Below the pieces are notes generated by a model. It saw only the letters and a program-made list of their open reading frames with translations, searched no databases and was not told the DNA's origin. DNA of 37,769 nt, from positions 1-37,769 of the forward strand of contig CAYVXD010000025.1 of assembly GCA_964454265.1 (NCBI GenBank). The letters run 5' to 3'. Of this stretch, positions 25,427 through 33,857 are shown one piece after another. Origin of the DNA: JAUWMI01 sp964454265 (GTDB lineage Bacteria; Sumerlaeota; Sumerlaeia; MWCT01; JAUWMI01). Numbering within the stretch: the stretch's first letter is position 1; every line of letters starts with the position of its first letter. The position numbers and the translations under genes were made by a program.

Positions 25427-26857
25427 ATGAAGAAAGCCGCAATAGTAATTTTTGTCTTGTTCGCTTCTTCGGCAATCTTCGCTCAGACGGTTACAGTAAA
25501 TTCGGCAGGTAGTGCTGACCATACCACAATCCAGGCTGCACTTGATGCGGTTGCTCTGGATGTATCCACACCGGATGTTGTCAACATCGTTGGCGGCGGG
25601 CCCTACGACGAGGTCATTACCATTACCTCCCCTGTTACACTCAAGGGCGACGGCTACAGGCCGGTGTTGACCGTGAAATCGAACTCTGCCAGCCCGTCAA
25701 CCCCTCCGGATGGCCTGGTAATTGATACGTCTGGCGAGGTGACACTTGAGAATTTGATCGTTCTCCCGTCGCTAACCGACACTCCATCAGCTGATGTTGC
25801 CGATGGCATCTGCATTGCACCACAAACCGGTACTGGCCTGACACTCGCCATGACCGACATTTTGATTTGTCCCAACAATGGGGCGAATCAGCCGGTTTCA
25901 ACCGACGGCCTGGCAGAAGAGGATCTTACAAGCGCAACGCCATTTGGTGATGACGGCGTGAATCTCACCAGCGCTACGGGAATACCGGTGGTGGCCGACC
26001 TCACTCGGGTTATCTGCACCAACAACCGCAACGGTGCCGGCAACGATGGATTTGTCATCTATCCGTCCTCCACTGTTGCTGACCAAAATTCGATTAACTT
26101 CCTGGAAGGGTGTGTGGCTTCATACAATGAACGCATTGGCATCCAGTGGGGTGGTGGTGGCGCGACCATTAATATTAACGGTACCCATGCGAATCCGGTC
26201 CTCATCATTGGCAACAAGACAGCAACCGTCGGCCAGGGCGGTTGTACACTCTTTAACGGTACGGCAACCGTCAACCAGTGCATTATGGCCGATAATAACA
26301 CGGCAGGATTTGCCACGGTACTCTCGGCTACACCGGCAGGCACAGGCCTGAATTCTATCCAGAACACCATTATCGCAAATAACCTTGACGGCGGAATTAT
26401 TTCTGCTGATACTGATGCTTCTCGGCCTGCATTGGTTAGCGTTCATAATGTCACGCTATTTGCCAACGGAACAGATCAAATCCGGAACACCAGCACTCAG
26501 CAAGGGTTCGGCCTGACGAACACGATTGTCGCCGGAGCAGGCACCACGGGCATTACTAATGATGGCGCGGCATGCAGTGTCTCATTTAGTGCATTGGTGA
26601 CAAATGGCACCCATGCGTTGACCGCTACAACCGCAGGTACTGGAACCACCACCATGGCAGGTGCTGTAACCAATGCTGATCCAGATTTTGTTTCTGTCAA
26701 TCTCCTATCTGGCGGCGCATTGAACAGCGACTTCCTGGACGTAAGCGCCATTTTGTACTACTCGGCTGGCGTTGGGGGCACTGCGTTAGCTGGTGGTGCG
26801 GATTATGTAGGCTCAGTTCCGCTTGGAGCAAGCCCACACTGGAGCATGTACGAATAG
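25427..26857 (+). CDS. Secreted right-handed beta-helix-like protein
   Basis: A 476-residue protein with a clear signal peptide (MKKAAIVIFVLFASSAIFA, cleavage likely before Gln20). The ATG at 25427 follows AAAGGGGGTG (25412-25421). The start of the mature chain (TVTVNSAGSADHTTIQAALDAV) is typical of pectate-lyase-like parallel beta-helices. The middle is rich in short Asn/Gly/Thr strands such as VTLENLIVLPS, DILICPNNGANQ, VNQCIMADNNTAGFATVLS and IQNTIIANNLDGGI. The end (TNADPDFVSVNLLSGGALNSDFLDVSA) resembles the 'DPxF...dyrLxxxSp' closing pattern of such proteins. No catalytic residues are identifiable, so enzyme, adhesin and structural roles are all possible. A strong terminator follows at 26965-27005. 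Confidence 0.8.
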   Translation: MKKAAIVIFVLFASSAIFAQTVTVNSAGSADHTTIQAALDAVALDVSTPDVVNIVGGGPYDEVITITSPVTLKGDGYRPVLTVKSNSASPSTPPDGLVIDTSGEVTLENLIVLPSLTDTPSADVADGICIAPQTGTGLTLAMTDILICPNNGANQPVSTDGLAEEDLTSATPFGDDGVNLTSATGIPVVADLTRVICTNNRNGAGNDGFVIYPSSTVADQNSINFLEGCVASYNERIGIQWGGGGATININGTHANPVLIIGNKTATVGQGGCTLFNGTATVNQCIMADNNTAGFATVLSATPAGTGLNSIQNTIIANNLDGGIISADTDASRPALVSVHNVTLFANGTDQIRNTSTQQGFGLTNTIVAGAGTTGITNDGAACSVSFSALVTNGTHALTATTAGTGTTTMAGAVTNADPDFVSVNLLSGGALNSDFLDVSAILYYSAGVGGTALAGGADYVGSVPLGASPHWSMYE

Positions 26858-26893
26858 GCTCAATAAAATCGGGTATGCTTTGCAAAACTGCAG

Positions 26894-26926
26894 GGGTTCA
26901 AAATCCGCCGCGGCGGATGAATCCCT
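26894..26926. repeat. Palindrome flanked by inverted words
   Basis: A perfect 16-base palindrome ATCCGCCGCGGCGGAT (26903-26918) is flanked by GGGTTCA on the left and TGAATCCC on the right, which pair with one bulge. It lies between the stop codon and the terminator, so it would form a second hairpin in the 3' untranslated RNA. Confidence 0.75.
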
Positions 26927-26964
26927 ATAAGTGGCGATGTTCTCTGGAGCGACAGCTAATGACC

Positions 26965-27005
26965 TTCGTCAGGAATCCTCTCACGGGATTCCTGGCGAAT
27001 TTTTT
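26965..27005 (+). terminator. Intrinsic terminator of the beta-helix gene
   Basis: TTCGTCAGGAATCC (26965-26978) pairs with GGATTCCTGGCGAA (26986-26999), a 14-base-pair stem with a single G-T wobble and a seven-base loop. It is followed directly by six Ts (27000-27005). Confidence 0.9.
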
Positions 27006-27109
27006 ATGCACAAATCCGTCGCGATAGAATAGGGTATCATAAGATACGCTCTGAGGCATGGTCCGAACTCTCGATATGCTGCAAAAATGCTTAGGCTTCG
27101 TTCCTTCTC

Positions 27110-27673
27110 CTACTTGAACTGGATATCGTCGCTATTGAGATCAACGAGGACGAAACCGGTTAGGGCATCAAGAACATCCACAGCTCGAATCCCTACGTCC
27201 ACTCCAAGAATCAGGAAATGTCCCCCCAATTTGAACTCGTCAGGCGCGGCTTTAATACGAAGGATGTCGAGCTCCATAAACCCTAACAACGGCAAAGTAC
27301 GTTTGCCATCCATCCCCCAGGTCACTGGCTTATAGCGCAGCCAGAGGTACAACGGATTATTCGCATTCAAGTCGTCAATATAGTGAGTATTCCAGCCCAC
27401 TTTTGCGCCCACTGCCGCAAAAGGGAAGCACACGGTCGCTACGGCGCCAAGCTGGGCTTTGACATTCAGACCCGGCCCCGCCGTTATCCCCAGACTCACG
27501 ATATCCAGAATGTCCAGCACGCGGTTCGGCACATACAAGAGGTAGGTGGACACATGGAGGGGTGGGTCAATGCGAACATTCAAAGGTTTACGCGGTGCAT
27601 CGAGGCGAGCACAACTGAGCAATAGGGCTGCCGCGACGCTCAGCACGCATAGACGATGGCGGATTATATGCAT
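27110..27673 (-). CDS. Uncharacterised lipoprotein, 187 residues
   Basis: I recognise no named family. The N terminus MHIIRHRLCVLSVAAALLLSC is a lipoprotein signal with the lipobox Cys at 21, so the protein is probably anchored in the outer or inner membrane. The mature part has VPNRVLDILDIVSLGITAGPGLNVKAQLGAVATV (about 49-82), a Gly/Ala-rich, amphipathic-looking stretch, and a C terminus FILGVDVGIRAVDVLDALTGFVLVDL. The two VLDxLD-containing segments could be related membrane-associated repeats. GGGAGG lies 13 bases or less upstream of the ATG. It converges on the beta-helix gene. Confidence 0.72.
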   Translation of the reverse strand: MHIIRHRLCVLSVAAALLLSCARLDAPRKPLNVRIDPPLHVSTYLLYVPNRVLDILDIVSLGITAGPGLNVKAQLGAVATVCFPFAAVGAKVGWNTHYIDDLNANNPLYLWLRYKPVTWGMDGKRTLPLLGFMELDILRIKAAPDEFKLGGHFLILGVDVGIRAVDVLDALTGFVLVDLNSDDIQFK

Positions 27674-27856
27674 CAGCTTTGCCTCCCTGGTTGACGGCCA
27701 AATTTTGCACTCTGACCAATTGCAATTATCCAGACTCTATAAACTCACGACTTGCCATTCAATACTAAATTTATTTCCGCGCTTTGACCAGTCCCAGGCC
27801 GTGCGTTTCTGCCAGCAACACTGTAAGCAGAACTTCAACGACGGCAGCACGCAAAC

Positions 27857-28621
27857 TCATAACTTCAGCAACGCCAGGCTCAGTGCCATGATGCCCATTC
27901 CCGCTATGACCCCAACGATTGCCAGGTGTTCCTTGCCGTAAGAGTGCGCAACCGGCAATAACTCGTCAAACGAAATATACACCATAAACCCGCCAACCGC
28001 GCTAAGCATCCATCCCAGCACCATTTCATTGAGAAACTGCGCAACAATCAGCGCGGCTATCAAGGCGCCGATGGGTTCGCTCACACCCGAGAGAAAAGAC
28101 CACCAAAACGACTTGCGGACACTTCCTGTTGAGGCATACACCGTAACTGCTACAGCAATGCCTTCAGGAATATTGTGGATCGCAATGGCAACCGCAAGCG
28201 CAATTCCCAGCTGAATATCTTTCATTGCACCTGCAAAAGTCGCCATCCCTTCAGGGAAATTATGAATCGCAATGCCCAGTGCAACCAGCACAGATGCTTT
28301 TCGCAGTTTACCCTGGCTATGATTCTTTGCTTCATGTTTTTCCAGAATGTACTCGTGCGAGATAGAGACATCAACAAGCAACATAATCCCCATCCCTGCA
28401 AAAAACGCAATGTGCGCTTGCAGAAAACCCAAACTCTCTATGCCTGCCTGCAATAATTCAACAAACGAAACCAGAATCATTACACCAGCGGAAAAGCCCA
28501 GTGTAATGGTCATATAGTAAGGCCCAGGCTTCCTGTAGAATATTGCAACCAGGCTTCCGATTGTTGTAGATAAGCCAGCCAGGGTAGCCAATAGTAAAGC
28601 AATCAAAAATCTCTCTTCCAT
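27857..28621 (-). CDS. zupT: ZIP-family divalent metal transporter (ZupT-like)
   Basis: A 254-residue inner-membrane protein with about eight hydrophobic segments. The paired signature histidine motifs of ZIP transporters are clear: HNFPEGMATF (120-129) and HNIPEGIAVAV (149-159). A cytoplasmic, His/Lys-containing loop (SHEYILEKHEAKNHSQGK, about 88-105) sits before them. LSGVSEPIGALIAA and FDELLPVAHSYGKEH follow. ZupT-type proteins import Zn2+ and other divalent cations down a gradient. AAGGGGAC precedes the ATG at 28621. No regulator or Zur/Fur-like site was recognised upstream. It lies 183 bases upstream of the lipoprotein gene on the same strand. Confidence 0.93.
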   Translation of the reverse strand: MEERFLIALLLATLAGLSTTIGSLVAIFYRKPGPYYMTITLGFSAGVMILVSFVELLQAGIESLGFLQAHIAFFAGMGIMLLVDVSISHEYILEKHEAKNHSQGKLRKASVLVALGIAIHNFPEGMATFAGAMKDIQLGIALAVAIAIHNIPEGIAVAVTVYASTGSVRKSFWWSFLSGVSEPIGALIAALIVAQFLNEMVLGWMLSAVGGFMVYISFDELLPVAHSYGKEHLAIVGVIAGMGIMALSLALLKL

Positions 28622-29352
28622 ATACTGTCCCCTTCTCTCTTAATTCGCTTCTTTTCAGCAGCTTTTATAAGCAATCCTTCTATTTGAAGTAACCGCATTA
28701 TTCGCAGGCGGAGTATTCTTCCTGAAAGCAGAAAATTTCCACCAATTCTCGCCTCACCCACCAGGTGTTTTGCCCAACCTCCACAACCCGGTTTTAAGCT
28801 CGGAAACCATTGAAATTCTTAGCCTTAAAGAAATTGGGGCAGTAATCTTCTTGCCAAAATCCTATACAATTTCACCAGTCAAAAGTCCATCTTTCTTTTC
28901 GCATTGCAAGATGTCTCCACTGAAACCCTTCCGCGCCTATGCACCGACCTAACTCTTAACAATACCGGAAAGTCGGAGATTAAGGCACAAATTTTGCACA
29001 AGAATTTAGCATTTTATGGAATTCTTACGTCTAATTAATGTACAAAGTGCTGGGCTGGGCTAAAACTGCTATTGACTCTGCCACTTTTCATCATGTAGTA
29101 TCTGTATAATAAGCGCAGGCTTGATAATGTCATAAAAAAACGACTGCTTTTGAAAATTTTTTTGCTCTGTTTCAAGAAATCCAAAAGCAAGAATGCGAAG
29201 CCTCTGACCAAGCCCGGGCAGCCCGTTCAGCCTTCACGTACATTTCGGAACAAATTCGGCTCTGCTGGTTCTAGACCTCTGTCCATGGTTCGACGAAAGC
29301 TGGAACGCTGCTTTTGCTTAAACAACACGTATAAGGAAGGTAGCCCAAATAG
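28622..29352. other. Long spacer before the efflux operon, no gene seen
   Basis: Short frames here have no family features. TATAAT occurs at 29105-29110, but the nearest good -35-like word, TTGACT (29072-29077), is 27 bases away, so this is only a weak promoter candidate for the downstream operon. AAGGAAGG at about 29334-29341 may be the ribosome-binding site for the gene at 29353. Confidence 0.5.
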
Positions 29353-31227
29353 ATGCAACAAACGCGCAAAGCCCAGAAGCCCATTGATGAAGGAACACGT
29401 AGACGCAGCGTAACAGCCTTGAGAAATAGGGCATACCTTGCTACATTCACGGCCCTGATCACCCTGCTCGGCTTCATGTTACTGCTTAGCTGCACGACGA
29501 AATACTACAAGAACTCTGCTGATAAGGAAGTATACAAGATACTGGACTATAAAGGCCAGAAAGTACCCGGCATGGACCAGTCTTTTACCATAGAGCGAGA
29601 ACCCTTTGATCCGTTGGAAGGAGTGCCCCGCCGGTATCAGCCCTTGCCTTCAGAGCAGGCAGAGTTAGACCAGGCATCCACAAAAACCCTGGGCTCCGAA
29701 GCATCCCAAACCGGCCAGGCATCTCCTGAAGGTCAAAGTACGGAGGCGCAAGAACCTCCAGCGATTATTAGCCTAGCCAAGGCTCTGGGAATCGCCGTGA
29801 GTAACAGCCGGAATTATCAAAGCCAAAAAGAGGATGTATATTTGGAAGCCCTATCGTTGACCTATCAGCGCTACCGGTGGCGCCCGATATTCTCTGGCGT
29901 GCTCTCGGGTCTATGGAGGAAACAAAGCTATGACGAAACCACTGACGGAGAAACGCATCTCGTAGATGACTGGACACAAAGTTTCGACACCGATTTCGGG
30001 TTGAGTCTTCTGCTAGCAGATGGCGCTAGCATCGCAGTAGATCTGGGTAGTAGCTTCTTGCGGCATCTAACAGGCGATCCGAGAGAAACCGCGGCCTCGG
30101 TCTTAACTGCCAGGCTGATTCAACCGCTTCTGCGCGGCGCTGGACGGCGTATCGCCCAGGAACAACTGACGCAGGCCGAACGTAACATCATTTACGAGAT
30201 CCGTTCCTTCTCGCGCTACCGCAAGACCTTTGCCATCTCCATCGCGTCGAGCTATTACCGTGTCCTTCAGCAGCGCGACATAGTGAAAAATGAATGGAAC
30301 AACTATCAGAATCTTACTGTGGAACTCGAGCGCGCAGAATTGATGGCAAAAGCCGGGGAACTCCCGGAATTCCAGGTTGATCAGTCCCGCCAGAACGAAC
30401 TCAGAGCAAAAGATCGGTGGGTTCGCGCAATGGAACAGTACGAGCAGGCCCTTGACCGCTTCAAAATTGATCTCGGGCTACCACCCGACGCACAAGTAGA
30501 ACTCGATATAACGGAACTGGAAAGGATTACCACTCGCGGCCTGATTCACCCTCAGCTTACCACGGAGCAGGCCGTTTCAATAGGGCTCGAGAAACGTCTG
30601 GACTTTATGAATGCCCAGGATCGCCTGGCTGATTCTGAAAGAAAAGTGGCTGTCGCCAAGAATGGTTTGCTGCCCGACCTTGACCTTGTTGCGAATTATA
30701 GAGTTGGCACGGAACCCCCACGCGATTATAAAAACTTTCAATATGACCGCGAAACCTATAGCGCGGGTTTCGACCTTGAGCTCCCTCTGGACAGAAAATC
30801 CGAACGCAACACCTACCGCCAGGCGCTCATCTCCCTGGATCGGACCGAACGCAGCCTGTCCCTCTCGCACGACAACGTGATACTCGAGGTACGGCAAGCC
30901 TGGCGGAGATTGCAGCAGGCCAAGCAGAGCTACGAAATCCAGAAGCTCAGCCTGGCTCTTGCAGAGCGCCGCGTAGAAAGCACCACCTTACTGCTCGAAG
31001 CAGGGCGTGTCATCCCGCGCGATCTGCTCGAGGCACGCGAAGCTCTCGTGGAAGCACAGAACGCCCTAACAGGCGCCCTCATAGATCATACAATAGCGCG
31101 CCTGGAACTCTGGCGCGATATGGAAACGTTAACCATAAACGAAAAAGGACTCTGGGAGGAGGAATCCGATGTTTTCTCTCAAGCGAATATTGAACCCACA
31201 GGGACAGGGAGCGGTCCCGCCCAATAA
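29353..31227 (+). CDS. TolC-family outer-membrane efflux lipoprotein
   Basis: A 624-residue outer-membrane factor. After an unusually long basic N-terminal region, a hydrophobic stretch ends in FMLLLSC with the lipobox Cys47, so the channel is probably lipid-anchored as in OprM. Residues about 50-130 are a low-complexity, Glu/Ser/Gln-rich extension not found in standard TolC. From IISLAKALGIAVSNSRNYQ (about 135) onward come two TolC-type halves with long helices: LLRGAGRRIAQEQLTQAERNI, ELPEFQVDQSRQNELRAKDR, DRLADSERKVAVAKNGLLPDLDL and LLEAGRVIPRDLLEAREALVEAQNAL. It forms the outer-membrane exit duct for the pump encoded next. Its last 59 bases overlap the start of the adaptor gene. Confidence 0.9.
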   Translation: MQQTRKAQKPIDEGTRRRSVTALRNRAYLATFTALITLLGFMLLLSCTTKYYKNSADKEVYKILDYKGQKVPGMDQSFTIEREPFDPLEGVPRRYQPLPSEQAELDQASTKTLGSEASQTGQASPEGQSTEAQEPPAIISLAKALGIAVSNSRNYQSQKEDVYLEALSLTYQRYRWRPIFSGVLSGLWRKQSYDETTDGETHLVDDWTQSFDTDFGLSLLLADGASIAVDLGSSFLRHLTGDPRETAASVLTARLIQPLLRGAGRRIAQEQLTQAERNIIYEIRSFSRYRKTFAISIASSYYRVLQQRDIVKNEWNNYQNLTVELERAELMAKAGELPEFQVDQSRQNELRAKDRWVRAMEQYEQALDRFKIDLGLPPDAQVELDITELERITTRGLIHPQLTTEQAVSIGLEKRLDFMNAQDRLADSERKVAVAKNGLLPDLDLVANYRVGTEPPRDYKNFQYDRETYSAGFDLELPLDRKSERNTYRQALISLDRTERSLSLSHDNVILEVRQAWRRLQQAKQSYEIQKLSLALAERRVESTTLLLEAGRVIPRDLLEAREALVEAQNALTGALIDHTIARLELWRDMETLTINEKGLWEEESDVFSQANIEPTGTGSGPAQ

Positions 31228-33160
31228 AGGGAAAATGAGCAATCGCCTGCGGCGTTACGCGCCAATCCTTGCGGGCATTGCTATCGTTCTCATTATCGCC
31301 ATCTGGGCACTGGTTGCCCGGCGTGGCACTGACATCACCAGTGGCACTGCGACTACCGTGCGCCGCGGACCCCTGGTGATTTCTGTATTAGAAAGCGGTA
31401 GTATAAAGGCACTCGAGTCGCAGCAAATTAAATCTGAGGTAGAAGGCCAGACCACTATTATCACCCTGGTTCCGGAAGGAACGATTATCACCGAGGAGGA
31501 TGTCAAAGCCGAAAAAGTGCTGGTGGAACTCGATTCATCTGACATGCGCGACCGTCTGACTCAGCAAGAAATTACTTTTCAAAGCACCGAGGCCTCCTAT
31601 ACTCAGGCCAAAGAATCCCACGAAATCCAGAAGAATCAAAATGAGAGCAATATTAAAAGCGGTGAGCTCAAGGTGAAGTTTGCTAAAATCGACCTGGATA
31701 AGTATCTCGGCTCCACCCTTGCCGATCAGCTCATCGAGTCTCAAATCGAATTCGCCGAGCTGGTAAATAGTCTGGATCGGGGAGGGGGAGGCGATGCCCT
31801 GCAACAAAAACGCAGGCAGGATTCAGATATTGATCTGGCAGGGGAAGAGGTTAAACGGGCGAATGATAGGCTGGAATGGACGAACAAGCTCTATGAAAGG
31901 AAATTCGTCTCAAAGAGCGAATTGGAGGCCGACGCCCTGGCACAAAAGCGGCGCGACATTGCCCTTGAGCAGGCTGAAACCGCCCGCGAGCTCTTCCTCC
32001 AATACGAATTCCCCAAGCAGACGGAAAAACTCCTGTCTGATTATCAGGAAGCTAATAAAGAACTGGAACGCATCCAGGCCCGCGCCCGCTCCGAGATCGC
32101 TCAATCCGAAGCCGAACTCAAATCGCGGGAAGCCAGATATCAGTTGGAGACGGATAAGCTGGAAAAACTCCAGACCCAGATCGAAAAGTGCGTGATTCGC
32201 GCCACCAAGACTGGCATGGTGATCTACCCTGTTGAAGGACGTTGGGGCCGCAGCCAGAACATGATCGAAGAAGGCGCTATGGTTCGGGAACGGCAGGTCA
32301 TTGTTGAGATCCCGGATATTGCACAGATGGCAGTAGAAGTAACGGTTCATGAGTCCGCCGTGGATAAGGTGAAGAAGGGGCTACCCGCACGCATCACTGT
32401 GGATGCGTTCCCTGATCTCCAGCTTGAAGGGAAGGTGCTGAAGGTAGCCCTGATGCCAGATCAGCAGAGCCGCTGGATGAACCCTGATCTGAAGGTCTAT
32501 AACACGGAAGTGAGTATCATTGGCAACCATCCGTCTCTCAAACCTGGCATGTCTGCCAAGGCTGAAATTATAGTCAATCGCCTGCAGAATGTATTATCAG
32601 TCCCGATCCAGGCAGTTACCACGTATAAGGATCAGAGGGTATGTTATGTACTGGCATCAACACGCTCGGAAATGCGCGTTGTTGAGACCGGCGAGTTTAA
32701 TGACAAGTTCATTGAAATCCGAAGCGGGCTGAAGGAAGGCGAGCGAGTGCTTCTCCGCCCACCGAGGGTCACCGCTCTTAGGACTGAACAGCCGGGCGAA
32801 GAGCTTGAGTTATCTTCAGAAGAACAAACCGAAACAAAGGCAGCTCCCCCCGTAGGCGAACAGCAAACAGTAACAACGCCATCTCTCACGCTAAGGCAAG
32901 CCGAGCCGACCACAACCTCATTGGCGCATGACGAGCAGATTCAGCGCGGGCAAAGAATGTCGCCTGAACAGCGCGAAGAAATGCGCAAGCGCTTCGAAAA
33001 CATGAGCCAAGAAGAACGCGAAAAAATGATGCAGCAATTTCGACAACAGCGTGGATCTCGTACGGACAGAGAGGGTCGTTCGTCGGAGCGTCGGCAGCGC
33101 TCTCCCGACGAGAGGCAAGCACGGCCACGTACCAGGCCACAGTCAGGAGAAAACCCCTGA
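31169..33160 (+). CDS. MacA/HlyD-type periplasmic adaptor with extended C-terminal tail
   Basis: A 663-residue membrane-fusion protein, much longer than MacA (about 370). The ATG at 31169 has GGAGGAGGAA just upstream, inside the tolC-like gene. Residues about 30-50 (YAPILAGIAIVLIIAIWALVA) are a membrane anchor. The lipoyl-like part (VISVLESGSIKALESQQIKSEVEGQTTI) is split by a very long coiled-coil hairpin (about 115-330, rich in Glu, Lys and Gln). The second lipoyl half (IEKCVIRATKTGMVIYPVEGR) and beta-barrel and membrane-proximal domains (MAVEVTVHESAVDKVKKGLPARITVDAFP) follow. The last 70 residues are an Arg/Glu/Gln-rich tail with MSPEQREEMRKRFENMSQEE. Its stop overlaps the next start by one base (33160). 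It links the permease to the outer-membrane channel. Confidence 0.9.
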   Translation: MFSLKRILNPQGQGAVPPNKGKMSNRLRRYAPILAGIAIVLIIAIWALVARRGTDITSGTATTVRRGPLVISVLESGSIKALESQQIKSEVEGQTTIITLVPEGTIITEEDVKAEKVLVELDSSDMRDRLTQQEITFQSTEASYTQAKESHEIQKNQNESNIKSGELKVKFAKIDLDKYLGSTLADQLIESQIEFAELVNSLDRGGGGDALQQKRRQDSDIDLAGEEVKRANDRLEWTNKLYERKFVSKSELEADALAQKRRDIALEQAETARELFLQYEFPKQTEKLLSDYQEANKELERIQARARSEIAQSEAELKSREARYQLETDKLEKLQTQIEKCVIRATKTGMVIYPVEGRWGRSQNMIEEGAMVRERQVIVEIPDIAQMAVEVTVHESAVDKVKKGLPARITVDAFPDLQLEGKVLKVALMPDQQSRWMNPDLKVYNTEVSIIGNHPSLKPGMSAKAEIIVNRLQNVLSVPIQAVTTYKDQRVCYVLASTRSEMRVVETGEFNDKFIEIRSGLKEGERVLLRPPRVTALRTEQPGEELELSSEEQTETKAAPPVGEQQTVTTPSLTLRQAEPTTTSLAHDEQIQRGQRMSPEQREEMRKRFENMSQEEREKMMQQFRQQRGSRTDREGRSSERRQRSPDERQARPRTRPQSGENP

Positions 33161-33855
33161 TGCCGATTGCCACGATTGAACAGCTGACCAAGACGTACAA
33201 AATGGGCGAAGTTCGGGTAGAAGCCCTGCGCGATGTTAGCCTGTCCCTGGACGAAGGCGAATATATTGCCATTATGGGCCCTTCAGGTTCAGGAAAATCT
33301 ACCCTGCTCAATTTAATCGGCTGCCTTGACCGCCCGACCTCAGGCCGCTATTTCCTCGGCGACCAGGATGTCTCGCAACTCACCGATGACGAACTCTCTG
33401 AGATCCGCAGCACCCGTATCGGCTTCATCTTTCAGTCCTACAATCTCATCGCCCAATTAACGGCGCTTGAAAACATCGAGTTGCCTCTTTTTTATCAAGG
33501 TATCTCAGAGAAAGAGAGCCATGAGCAGGCGGGGCGATTAGCAGACCTTGTAGGATTGGGCCACCGGGTCAGGCATCGGCCAGTGGAGCTGTCCGGAGGC
33601 GAACAACAGCGCGTCGCCATTGCCCGATCTCTGGTCAATGAGCCCCTGATTCTTCTGGCGGATGAGCCTACAGGAAACCTTGACTCCAAGACCGGCCAGG
33701 AGATTCTGAATCTCCTCGATCAGCTCAACACCCAGGGAAAAGCCATCGTAATGGTCACGCACGACCCAAACGTTGCATCCCGGGCAAAGCGCATTATTCA
33801 AATGATGGATGGCCGCGTGCATGAGGACACCATGCAGCCCGGCCACCAAGGGTAA
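33160..33855 (+). CDS. MacB/LolD-type ABC transporter ATP-binding protein
   Basis: A 231-residue ABC ATPase of the MacB/LolD/FtsE class. It has Walker A GPSGSGKST (40-48), Q-loop FQSYNLI (91-97), signature LSGGEQQ (144-150), Walker B ILLADEP (164-170) followed by TGNLDS, and the H-loop VMVTHDP. In this class ATP hydrolysis drives mechanotransmission to a periplasmic partner rather than transport through the membrane. The start codon overlaps the stop of the adaptor gene (TGATG), and the permease gene begins two bases after its stop, so the operon is translationally coupled. The ATPase and permease are separate polypeptides, unlike E. coli MacB. Confidence 0.95.
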   Translation: MPIATIEQLTKTYKMGEVRVEALRDVSLSLDEGEYIAIMGPSGSGKSTLLNLIGCLDRPTSGRYFLGDQDVSQLTDDELSEIRSTRIGFIFQSYNLIAQLTALENIELPLFYQGISEKESHEQAGRLADLVGLGHRVRHRPVELSGGEQQRVAIARSLVNEPLILLADEPTGNLDSKTGQEILNLLDQLNTQGKAIVMVTHDPNVASRAKRIIQMMDGRVHEDTMQPGHQG

Positions 33856-33857
33856 TC

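Noticed and set aside
29072..29110. TTGACT and TATAAT as a promoter for the efflux operon
   Set aside because: The spacing is 27 bases instead of about 17, and no better -35 word is present; kept only as a weak remark.
29150..29413. 87-codon plus-strand frame overlapping the start of the TolC-like gene
   Set aside because: Basic, low-complexity translation without motifs, in a different frame from the clear channel protein.
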